14,065 nt of DNA from the NCBI GenBank assembly GCA_910587105.1, contig CAJUMB010000076.1, forward strand, positions 1 to 14,065, written 5' to 3'. The translations under genes were made by a program, and so were the position numbers. This document shows, piece by piece, positions 1-6,722 of this stretch. The first letter of the stretch is position 1. Each line of letters opens with the position of its first letter. The notes under the pieces are model-generated. The model was not told the DNA's origin. It worked only from the letters and a program-made list of their open reading frames with translations, and searched no databases. Origin of the DNA: an uncultured Lachnospiraceae bacterium (GTDB lineage Bacteria; Bacillota; Clostridia; Lachnospirales; Lachnospiraceae).

Positions 1-116
1 CGGTGCATCGTCTAGGAATTTTAACGACGTAATGGTGCGGAGCAGGCAGAGCAGGCCTTCGATTTCTGGCCGGATGGAGCATTAGTACTATTTTAGTATT
101 CGCTGAAATTCTCTAT

Positions 117-215
117 CTATTTCAGGGAGTATTTTCTAAATTTCCATTTCCCGCTTAATATGTTCCGCCCTGTCTCTATAGGACAGTCTTTTCTGACTGC
201 CTGCGACTTTGTCAT
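117..215 (-). pseudogene. Possible truncated HxlR-type regulator remnant
   Basis: A 32-codon minus-strand reading frame begins MTKSQAVRKD and continues CPIETGRNILSGKWK. This run has the spacing and key residues of the start of HxlR-family winged-helix regulators (C-P-[VI]-E-T ... GKWK). Immediately after GKWK the resemblance stops, and a TAG closes the frame seven codons later, so the DNA-binding wing and C-terminus are missing. An AAAGGA lies 11 bases before the ATG. The overlapping minus frame is also rather protein-like, although broken by stops, so the true parent gene is uncertain. This is read as a deletion remnant, not a working gene. Confidence 0.35.
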
Positions 216-289
216 CAATCACTATGTCCTTTCACTGTACCTTAAAAGATACTGTAAATACAAAAATATTCTCCCAATACACAAACTCC

Positions 290-295
290 TATGAT
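290..295 (+). promoter_or_regulatory. Weak candidate -10 box for xylB
   Basis: TATGAT at 290-295 matches the consensus -10 well, but no acceptable -35 hexamer lies 16-18 bases upstream. If real, the promoter would need an activator, and the RNA start would fall close to the first of the two direct repeats at 299-332. Confidence 0.3.
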
Positions 296-298
296 AAA

Positions 299-332
299 AT
301 ACATGTAATACCCAAAATATACATTTAATACC
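299..332 (+). repeat. Two 14-base direct repeats before xylB
   Basis: ATACATGTAATACC (299-312) and ATACATTTAATACC (319-332) differ at one base, and their starts are 20 bases apart, about two helical turns. They sit between the -10-like box and the Shine-Dalgarno site of xylB. That position and phasing suit a binding site for a dimeric regulator controlling xylB. The regulator is not in this window. Confidence 0.5.
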
Positions 333-352
333 AATACAAGGAGGATTCACAC

Positions 353-1828
353 ATGCTGTATATCGGAATCGACCTGGGCACCTCCGCCGTAAAACTTCTG
401 CTGATGGATGAGACCGGACACATCCACCATGTGGTGTCCAGAGAATATCCTCTCATGTTCCCCCATCCCGGCTGGTCAGAGCAGAATCCGGCAGACTGGT
501 ATTCCCAGACCATAGATGGACTGAAAGAATTAATCAAAGACTGTGATAAAAGCCAAGTGGCAGGCATCAGTTTCGGAGGACAGATGCACGGACTGGTAAT
601 CCTGAACGCACAGGATCAAGTAATCCGCCCGGCAATTCTCTGGAATGATGGAAGGACCGAGAAAGAAACCGCCTATTTGAACGAGGTAATCGGAAAGGAT
701 ACCCTGTCAAGATACACGGCAAATATTGCATTCGCCGGGTTCACCGCACCAAAACTTCTCTGGGTGAGGGAACATGAACCGGAAAATTTTGCACAGATCA
801 CAAAGATCATGCTGCCCAAGGATTATCTTGCCTACCGCCTCAGCGGAGTACACTGCACCGACTATTCCGACGCCTCCGGCATGCTGCTGTTGGATGTAAA
901 GAATCGGTGCTGGTCAAAAGAAATGCTGAATATCTGCGGCATTACAGAGGAACAGCTGCCCAATTTATATGAAAGTTATGAAGCTGTAGGCACAATCAAA
1001 AGAGAACTGGCAGAAAGCCTGGGACTGCCCCAAAGCGTAAAAATAATCGCCGGAGCCGGGGACAATGCGGCGGCAGCGGTGGGAACCGGAACGGTAGGGG
1101 ATGGCATGTGCAACATTTCCCTGGGCACCTCCGGGACTATTTTCATCGCCAGCAGCTCTTTCGCTGTAGACGAGCACAATGCACTCCATTCTTTTGACCA
1201 TGCAGACGGCTCTTATCACCTGATGGGCTGTATGCTCAGCGCCGGGGCCTGCAGCAAGTGGTGGATGGAAGAAATTCTGAAAACAACACAGTACAGTGAA
1301 GAACAAAACCGCATTTCAAATTTAGGAGAGAACCAAGTCTTTTACCTTCCCTATCTCATGGGGGAACGTTCGCCCCATAATGACCCAAAAGCCCGGGCCG
1401 TTTTCCTGGGTATGTCCATGGATACCACCAGGGAGGAAATGACCCAGGCAGTGCTGGAAGGGGTCGCCTTTGGGCTGAGGGATTCCCTGGAAGTGGCAAA
1501 AAATCTGGGAATCCAGATTACACGCACAAAAATCTGCGGCGGCGGTGCCAAAAGCCCCCTGTGGAGAAAAATCATTGCAAACGTGATGAATCTAAAAATA
1601 GATATCATCGAAAGCGAAGAAGGCCCCGGATATGGAGGCGCCATTTTGGCCGCTGTGGGATGCAAAGAGTATAAAAGTGTCTCGGACGCTGTGGAGAAAT
1701 TGATAAAGATTGTAGATACCGTGGAACCGGAAGAAGAATTGGCAGCTAAATACGAACGCCAATATCAAAAATTCAGACAAATATACCCCTCTGTCAAGGG
1801 GCTTTTCCAATGTTGGAGTGTGTCTTAA
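353..1828 (+). CDS. xylB: Xylulokinase
   Basis: Phosphorylates D-xylulose with ATP to D-xylulose 5-phosphate, the entry of xylose into the pentose phosphate pathway; a cytoplasmic FGGY-family kinase. The 491 residues fit the family length. Visible landmarks are the N-terminal phosphate loop GIDLGTSAVK (5-14), the substrate motif QMHG (77-80), the sugar-binding WNDGR (97-101), the likely catalytic base Asp237 in GAGDN (234-238), and the second nucleotide motif SLGTSGT (256-262). AAGGAGGA at 338-345 lies 7 bases before the ATG and fixes the start. No xylose isomerase or transporter gene is adjacent, so the gene stands alone here. It converges on the aldo/keto reductase gene. Other FGGY kinases (for example for ribulose) are possible, but the MHG motif favours xylulokinase. 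Confidence 0.92.
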   Translation: MLYIGIDLGTSAVKLLLMDETGHIHHVVSREYPLMFPHPGWSEQNPADWYSQTIDGLKELIKDCDKSQVAGISFGGQMHGLVILNAQDQVIRPAILWNDGRTEKETAYLNEVIGKDTLSRYTANIAFAGFTAPKLLWVREHEPENFAQITKIMLPKDYLAYRLSGVHCTDYSDASGMLLLDVKNRCWSKEMLNICGITEEQLPNLYESYEAVGTIKRELAESLGLPQSVKIIAGAGDNAAAAVGTGTVGDGMCNISLGTSGTIFIASSSFAVDEHNALHSFDHADGSYHLMGCMLSAGACSKWWMEEILKTTQYSEEQNRISNLGENQVFYLPYLMGERSPHNDPKARAVFLGMSMDTTREEMTQAVLEGVAFGLRDSLEVAKNLGIQITRTKICGGGAKSPLWRKIIANVMNLKIDIIESEEGPGYGGAILAAVGCKEYKSVSDAVEKLIKIVDTVEPEEELAAKYERQYQKFRQIYPSVKGLFQCWSVS

Positions 1829-1872
1829 AAATGCTTTTTGTCAGATGTGCGTCGCACTTGGTGGGAGATTTA

Positions 1873-1900
1873 GAGGGTGTTTGATTTTACAAACACCCTC
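1873..1900. terminator. Inverted repeat between convergent xylB and reductase genes
   Basis: GAGGGTGTTTG (1873-1883), a 6-base loop and CAAACACCCTC (1890-1900) form a perfect 11-bp stem midway between two converging genes. Neither side shows a T-run directly after the stem, so it is a weak or atypical intrinsic terminator. Its location suggests it may serve both transcripts or protect their 3' ends. A smaller GTGCG-T-CGCAC repeat lies at 847-857 of the same thousand (1847-1857). Confidence 0.45.
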
Positions 1901-1922
1901 CAAATAGATACTCTGATTCTTT

Positions 1923-3044
1923 TTATTTCAGCAATTCCTCACATACCTTTTCCAGGTTATCCCTGATTGCAATATGCTGAGGACAGGCTTCCTCACACTT
2001 CCCGCATTTTACACACTGGTCTGCGTGTTTCAGTCCATGACCTTCCACCAGCCAGTTTTCCTGATTGGCTGCCAGTGCTTTGTCCCCGTACAAGGTAAGA
2101 TAATTCATTGCCGTAAACGAACCGGAAATGCCGATGTGCTCTGGACAGACTTTTGCACAATAATTGCACACAGTACAGGGAATCAGCGGAATACGGTTTA
2201 ATTCTTCCCGTGCCTTTTCCAGAGTATCTTTCTCAGCATCTGTCAGCCCGGCAAAGTCTTTCATATAAGAAAGATTGTCCTGCATCTGCTCCACTGAACT
2301 CATACCGGACAAAACCGTTATCAGCCCTTCCAGATTTGCCGCGAACCGCACGGCCCACGATGCTGCAGATGATTCCGGCTCTGCTGCTTTCAAAATATCT
2401 GCAACCGGCTCCGGAGGCGACGCCAGCATGCCGCCCTTCACCGGCTCCATGATGATCACCGGCTTTCCATGCTTTCTCGCTGTCTCATAGCACTGTCTGG
2501 ACTGTACAGCCGGGTTATCCCAATCCGCGTAATTAATCTGCAGCTGTACAAATTCCATCTCCGGATGAGCCGTGAGAATTTCATCCAATTCTTCCGGCGT
2601 GGAGTGGAAAGAAAAGCCCACATGTTTTACCAGACCAGCCGCTTTCTTTTCCTGTACCCAGTTCCACATATCATAATCATCGAAATATTTTGTCCTGGCT
2701 TCGCCCAGATTGTGAAGCAGATAAAAATCAAAATATCCGGCTCCGGTCTGTGCAAGAGAAGTTTCAAACTGTGCGTAAGCCTCTTCCTTTGTCTTGCACT
2801 CAATCCAGGCGGCATTCTTGGTAGCCAGCTGATAGCTTTCCCTGGGATACCTCTCCACAAGGGCCTGTCTGATGGCATCTTCAGAACCGGCATATGCCCA
2901 GGCAGTGTCAAAATATGTAAATCCGGCATCCATAAATAAATCTACCATTTTCTTTGTCTGTTCCACATCAATCACACCGTCTTTTTGTGGCAGACGCATA
3001 AGCCCAAACCCCAGTTTCTTAATATCTTCACCTAAATAACTCAA
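1923..3044 (-). CDS. Aldo/keto reductase with C-terminal 2x[4Fe-4S] ferredoxin domain
   Basis: A probable cytoplasmic oxidoreductase; the substrate is unknown. Residues 1-270 form the aldo/keto reductase barrel, with the catalytic set visible as Asp46 and Tyr51 (FDTAWAY), Lys76 (ATKN) and His111 (LLHN). Residues 285-373 add two iron-sulfur cluster motifs: Cys290, 293, 296, 300 followed by Pro, and Cys344, 347, 350, 354 followed by Pro. This architecture is common in anaerobic Firmicutes, where electrons may reach or leave the flavin- or NAD(P)-dependent site through the clusters; that part is inference. The start is TTG: AGGAGG sits 7 bases upstream, and TTGA shares four bases with the tetR stop, so the two genes are probably translationally coupled and controlled by the TetR protein. 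Confidence 0.9.
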   Translation of the reverse strand: MSYLGEDIKKLGFGLMRLPQKDGVIDVEQTKKMVDLFMDAGFTYFDTAWAYAGSEDAIRQALVERYPRESYQLATKNAAWIECKTKEEAYAQFETSLAQTGAGYFDFYLLHNLGEARTKYFDDYDMWNWVQEKKAAGLVKHVGFSFHSTPEELDEILTAHPEMEFVQLQINYADWDNPAVQSRQCYETARKHGKPVIIMEPVKGGMLASPPEPVADILKAAEPESSAASWAVRFAANLEGLITVLSGMSSVEQMQDNLSYMKDFAGLTDAEKDTLEKAREELNRIPLIPCTVCNYCAKVCPEHIGISGSFTAMNYLTLYGDKALAANQENWLVEGHGLKHADQCVKCGKCEEACPQHIAIRDNLEKVCEELLK

Positions 3045-3658
3045 TCTGTATCCTCCTGTTCAACCATATATTTTTCCAACAATACTTTCAAATATCCGTC
3101 GCAGAAATTCTGCGTCCGCTCTCTCAGACTATACGTTCCTCCACTCATATTCCAGCAGAGCATTTCCCCGTAAAGAAGGTCAACCAGTATCTCTGCCAGC
3201 TGTCTGGCAGGAACCTCCCTCTTGAGCATCCCTTCTTCCACACCAAATACCATCAATTCATGGACAGAAGACAAATCATAGGGCAGTTTTCCCCGGTCGA
3301 ATTCATTTTCCACAAGGTCAGGATTCACAACATTTTTTACCCACTCCTGGGACAGCTTCACACTTCCCTGCTCAATATAGCCTGAAAAATTCACCATGTA
3401 ATAACACAGTTTGGCAATGAATCCGCCCTCAAATGCTTTTGCCCTGTCAAGGATTTCTCCAAACATACTCCGGCTCAGTTCGAACACAATGTCCTCTTTC
3501 CGGTTAAAATACGTATAAAAAGTTCCCTTGGATACCCCGGCAGCATCTGTAATTTCTTCAATAGACGTATTGGAAAGACCTTTTTTGCAGATCAGTTTCT
3601 TTCCTGCCTCCAGTAATTTCTTTCTCGTCTCAGCTGCTGCAAGCTGACGATTTGTCAT
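3041..3658 (-). CDS. TetR/AcrR-family transcriptional regulator
   Basis: A 205-residue one-component regulator. Residues about 10-56 form the TetR N-terminal helix-turn-helix: TRKKLLEAGKKLI, then TSIEEITDAAGVSKGTFYTYF with the characteristic GVSKGTFYxYF recognition helix, then NRKEDI. The remaining helical part should bind a ligand and dimerise; the ligand cannot be read from sequence. AAAAGGAGGAG lies about 11 bases before the ATG. The gene is first in a two-gene unit with the ferredoxin-type aldo/keto reductase. A perfect 11-3-11 palindrome overlaps its promoter, so autorepression and co-repression of the reductase is the likely arrangement. The upstream MATE gene points the same way but is separated by 164 bases. 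Confidence 0.9.
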   Translation of the reverse strand: MTNRQLAAAETRKKLLEAGKKLICKKGLSNTSIEEITDAAGVSKGTFYTYFNRKEDIVFELSRSMFGEILDRAKAFEGGFIAKLCYYMVNFSGYIEQGSVKLSQEWVKNVVNPDLVENEFDRGKLPYDLSSVHELMVFGVEEGMLKREVPARQLAEILVDLLYGEMLCWNMSGGTYSLRERTQNFCDGYLKVLLEKYMVEQEDTD

Positions 3659-3683
3659 ATAATACGTCTCCTCCTTTTAAAAC

Positions 3684-3718
3684 AGTATATCACAGTCATT
3701 GACTTAGAGTCAATGACT
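3684..3718 (-). promoter_or_regulatory. tetR promoter with overlapping palindromic operator
   Basis: On the minus strand, TTGACT (3708-3713) and TATACT (3684-3689), 18 bases apart, make a good sigma-70/A-type promoter. A perfect palindrome with arms AGTCATTGACT (3694-3704) and AGTCAATGACT (3708-3718) around a 3-base centre covers the -35 box and most of the spacer. Its size and placement are typical of a TetR-family operator, where a bound dimer blocks RNA polymerase. That the adjacent TetR protein is the binder is inference. Confidence 0.8.
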
Positions 3719-3750
3719 TTCAGTTATTTTTATCCAAAATCTTCAGACAT

Positions 3751-3812
3751 GGTTACTGTTCCCAGCACGGCCAGCGGCACACTTCGCGGAAGATTCCCTA
3801 TGAACGGTAACC
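3751..3812 (-). repeat. Imperfect long-arm inverted repeat downstream of the MATE gene
   Basis: GGTTACTGTTC (3751-3761) and GAACGGTAACC (3802-3812) pair over 10 of 11 positions around 40 bases that can fold into two small inner hairpins (CTTC-CGC-GAAG and GCC-GCT-GGC on the minus strand). No T-run follows on the minus strand, so it is not a standard terminator. It lies in the 3' region of the MATE transcript, upstream of the tetR promoter. It may be a 3' stabilising or processing structure, or chance. Confidence 0.35.
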
Positions 3813-3822
3813 AGACACACTC

Positions 3823-5163
3823 TTACCGGGTCACATTCCTCAGCCAGCGATAAGACCGATAACGAAGAAGCGCAAAAGGCATTTTCAACAGCTCATCACA
3901 GCAGAGTACAATATAAATCCAGGGCATGGGAATGTGCAGAACAAATCCACACACAACACCCAGAAGAATGGACCCGCCCCACAGAGAAAGCCCGTCCAGA
4001 TAGAGGCCGAACTTGGTATCCCCTCCGGACCGGAAAATTCCCACAATCCACACACAGTTCACCGATTGAAACAGTACAAAAACCGCCATCACAAGCATCA
4101 TGAATCCCAGATAAGATCTGGCCTGGTCAGACAGATTCAAAAGGGCTCTGGCCACAGGGGATACAATGAGAATCAGCCCTCCCCCGGCTGCCCCCAGCCC
4201 CATTGCCAGCTTAGTGAATCTGGAGGCGTAGAGCCTTGCCAGATTCTCCCTGCCCTCTCCAATTGCCTTTCCGCACACCACAGCCGCGGCTGCGGCCACA
4301 CCCATACTCACCACCATGGCCAGCTGACGGCTCACCTGCACCACGGAATGGGCCGCCACAGCCGCACTTCCCAGATGTCCCACAATGGCTGTGATCGCCG
4401 CCATACCTGCACCCCAGGCCAGCTCATTAAACATCACCGGCATAGAATACTTCAGGAAATCTTTGTGTAAAAGAGGGTCCCGTCCAAATAAATCTCTCCA
4501 GCGAAACCGCACCGTATCGTTGAATTTCCAGCTATAGACTGTCACCACACACACCTCAAATATCCGGGCGATCAGCGTCCCTAAAGCCGCACCCCGGATT
4601 CCCATCACTGGCGCCCCCAAAAGCCCGAATATGAATATGGCATTGCAGATTACATTGATCACCAGGGAAATCCCGTAAGTCACCGTGGCGATCACCACTC
4701 TCTCCACACTGCGCATCACATTAAAATACACCATAGTGATTCCGGAAAGTATGTAGGAACAGGAGATAATCTTCAGGTATTTCACTCCCTGTTCAATTAC
4801 CGCCTGTTCATTGGTGAACAATTTCATCAGCAGTTCCGGCGCCAGCTGTACTGCCACTGTAAAGCCAATGGATGTCAAAATCCCAATGCGCATGGAAATT
4901 CCCAGCACTTTCTCAATGGTCCTGGTATCCCCTTTTCCCCAATACTGGGCTGTGAGCACCGCCGCCCCGGAGGTAAGCCCAAAGAAAATCAGGGTCATAA
5001 TAAAATAAATCTGCCCGGCCAGTGAAGACGCGGATAAGACCGTCTCCCCCACTTTGCCCAGCATAATCACATCCGCAGAAGTTACTCCTACATTAATCAG
5101 ATTCTGAATGGCGATAGGCAGAACCAGTGCGGCTACCATTTTAAAAAATTGTTTTCTCTCCAC
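3823..5163 (-). CDS. MATE-family multidrug/toxin efflux transporter
   Basis: An inner-membrane antiporter that exports cationic or drug-like compounds using a sodium or proton gradient; the substrate is not predictable. The 446 residues with about twelve hydrophobic segments fit the family. The N-terminal MATE signature is clear: LPIAIQNLINVGVTSADVIM (15-34), then LGKVGETVLSASSLAGQ (35-51) and GLTSGAAVLTAQYWG (62-76). The start codon is GTG at 5163: GGGAGG lies 4-5 bases upstream, whereas the next in-frame ATG (codon 9) has no ribosome site. It follows the gatB terminator, so it is probably transcribed separately. I see no convincing -35/-10 pair in the short gap. The nearby TetR might regulate it too, but the palindrome found lies downstream, not upstream, of this gene. 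Confidence 0.9.
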   Translation of the reverse strand: MERKQFFKMVAALVLPIAIQNLINVGVTSADVIMLGKVGETVLSASSLAGQIYFIMTLIFFGLTSGAAVLTAQYWGKGDTRTIEKVLGISMRIGILTSIGFTVAVQLAPELLMKLFTNEQAVIEQGVKYLKIISCSYILSGITMVYFNVMRSVERVVIATVTYGISLVINVICNAIFIFGLLGAPVMGIRGAALGTLIARIFEVCVVTVYSWKFNDTVRFRWRDLFGRDPLLHKDFLKYSMPVMFNELAWGAGMAAITAIVGHLGSAAVAAHSVVQVSRQLAMVVSMGVAAAAAVVCGKAIGEGRENLARLYASRFTKLAMGLGAAGGGLILIVSPVARALLNLSDQARSYLGFMMLVMAVFVLFQSVNCVWIVGIFRSGGDTKFGLYLDGLSLWGGSILLGVVCGFVLHIPMPWIYIVLCCDELLKMPFALLRYRSYRWLRNVTR

Positions 5164-5207
5164 AATTCCTCCCTCTTCTTTATAAAATAATTATCCAGTA
5201 AAACATT

Positions 5208-5250
5208 AAAAAGCATTCTCAGAAATCCCCTGTACCTGGATTTCCGAGAA
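5208..5250 (-). terminator. Intrinsic terminator of the glnA-gatB operon
   Basis: On the minus strand a 13-bp stem (arms 5238-5250 and 5216-5228, with one G-U pair) with a 9-base loop is followed within three bases by TTTTT (5208-5212). The stem can be extended outward with a few weaker pairs. It begins 35 bases after the gatB stop and is the only strong terminator-like structure seen in the minus direction between glnA and the MATE gene. Confidence 0.88.
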
Positions 5251-5285
5251 CACTCCATAACACAATCATATCCTTATTATTTTTT

Positions 5286-6722
5286 TTACTTCTCCAAAAC
5301 TTCCTGAAGAATCTTATTCACAGCCCCGGGATCAGCCTTTCCCTTCATGGCTTTCATAGTCTGCCCCACCAAAAATCCGATGGCTTTCTTTTTCCCGCCT
5401 TTATAATCTTCCACAGACTGGGGATTGGCTGCCACGATTTCTTCAATGACGCTGCGCAGTGCGCCCTCGTCACTGACAGACTTCAGACCATGTTCTTCCA
5501 CATACTGCTCGGGGTCTATATTCTCGCTGTAAATTTTTTCAAATACTTCTTTGGCTACTTTGTTGTTGATGGTTCCCCCATCAGCCAGCTGAATCAGTTT
5601 TGCCAGATTTTCCGGTGAAAAGCTCAGGTCTTCCGGCTCCTGGTTATGCTCTTTCAGCAGACGAAGCGCCTCACCCATGAGCCAGTTGGACACTTTTTTC
5701 GGCTTCATGCAAATAGCAGCAGACGCCTCGAAAATATCTGCCAGCTTCTTGGAACTTGTGAGGATTTCCGCATCGTATTGGGGAATATCAAATTCCTTTT
5801 TATAGCGCTCCAGTTTCTCTGTGCGCAGCTCCGGCTGACGGCTCTTGATGTCATCGATCCACTCATCGCTGATGAGCACAGGCACCAGGTCCGGGTCTGG
5901 GAAATATCGGTAATCCTGGGCGTCCTCTTTGGAACGCATAGGATAAGAACACTCTTTGTTATCGTCCCATCGTCTGGTCTCCTGAACCACGGCCTGCCCA
6001 TCCTCCAGCAGATCAATCTGCCTCTCACGCTCTCCCTCAATGGCCCGGGCAATAGCTTTGAAAGAGTTCAAGTTCTTCATCTCTGTGCGGGTTCCAAACG
6101 TATCACTGCCTTTTTCCCTCACTGACAGATTCACATCCGCCCGCATGGAGCCCTCCTGCAGCTTACAGTCAGAAGCTCCCAGATATTGGATGATAGTCCG
6201 CAGTTTATCCAGATAGGCAATGACCTCCTGGGCACTGCGCATGTCCGGTTCAGACACAATCTCAATGAGGGGCACGCCGCTTCTGTTATAGTCCACTAAA
6301 GAGCAGTCCTCCCAGTCGTCGTGGATGAGTTTTCCCGCATCTTCCTCCATGTGGATTTCGTGGATGCCCACTTTTTTCTTACCGTCTTCCGTCTCAATCT
6401 CAACCCAGCCGTCGTGGCAGATGGGCAGGTATAACTGAGAAATCTGATAGTTCTGGGGGTTATCCGGGTAAAAATAGTTTTTCCGGTCAAATTTACACTT
6501 CTGATGAATCTGGCAGTTGGCAGCCAGACCCACAGCCATGGCGTACTCCACCACCTGTTTATTCAGCACAGGAAGGGAGCCTGGCATTCCGGTGCACACC
6601 GGACAGGTGTGGGTATTGGGCTCACCGCCGAATTCTGTGGAACAGCCGCAGAAAATCTTTGTCTTGGTGGCCAGCTCCACGTGTACTTCCAACCCGATGA
6701 CTGTCTCGTATTCTCTTGCCAT
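5286..6722 (-). CDS. gatB: Asp/Glu-tRNA amidotransferase subunit B
   Basis: The tRNA-binding and kinase subunit of GatCAB. It activates the side chain of Glu on tRNA-Gln (or Asp on tRNA-Asn) with ATP so that ammonia from glutamine, released by GatA, makes Gln- or Asn-tRNA. The 478 residues are standard length. The zinc-binding cysteines are at 25, 27, 40 and 43 (CGC ... CPVC), followed by the conserved FDRKNYFYPDNPQNYQIS (78-95). The C-terminal tRNA-contacting YqeY-like domain covers roughly 330-476. The ATG directly follows the gatA stop (TAAATG), and GGAAGGAGG lies 8 bases upstream inside gatA, so translation is coupled. It is the last gene of the operon and is followed by the strong terminator at 5208-5250. 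Confidence 0.97.
   Translation of the reverse strand: MAREYETVIGLEVHVELATKTKIFCGCSTEFGGEPNTHTCPVCTGMPGSLPVLNKQVVEYAMAVGLAANCQIHQKCKFDRKNYFYPDNPQNYQISQLYLPICHDGWVEIETEDGKKKVGIHEIHMEEDAGKLIHDDWEDCSLVDYNRSGVPLIEIVSEPDMRSAQEVIAYLDKLRTIIQYLGASDCKLQEGSMRADVNLSVREKGSDTFGTRTEMKNLNSFKAIARAIEGERERQIDLLEDGQAVVQETRRWDDNKECSYPMRSKEDAQDYRYFPDPDLVPVLISDEWIDDIKSRQPELRTEKLERYKKEFDIPQYDAEILTSSKKLADIFEASAAICMKPKKVSNWLMGEALRLLKEHNQEPEDLSFSPENLAKLIQLADGGTINNKVAKEVFEKIYSENIDPEQYVEEHGLKSVSDEGALRSVIEEIVAANPQSVEDYKGGKKKAIGFLVGQTMKAMKGKADPGAVNKILQEVLEK

Larger units (their letters stand above)
1..352. other. Gene-poor region upstream of xylB
   Basis: No intact coding region is visible on either strand. The stretch contains a short HxlR-like remnant on the minus strand (117-215), a small palindrome TACTA-TTT-TAGTA at 86-98, AT-rich DNA from about 240 onward, a weak -10-like box (TATGAT, 290-295) and two direct repeats (299-332) just ahead of the xylB ribosome site. 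The first 90 bases could be the tail of something continuing beyond the window, but all forward frames close quickly and I recognise nothing in them. Confidence 0.6.

Noticed and set aside
1..100. A tRNA or structured RNA at the window start
   Set aside because: No cloverleaf pairing or conserved T-loop can be built; only a 5-bp palindrome at 86-98 is present.
3730..3822. A 31-codon in-frame extension after the MATE stop codon, suggesting read-through or a split gene
   Set aside because: A stop-free run of this length is expected often by chance, and the residues do not resemble a MATE C-terminus.
3934..4470. A 178-codon plus-strand reading frame opposite the MATE gene
   Set aside because: It is a mirror frame of a well-supported membrane protein gene, rich in His/Pro/Gln, with no ribosome site.
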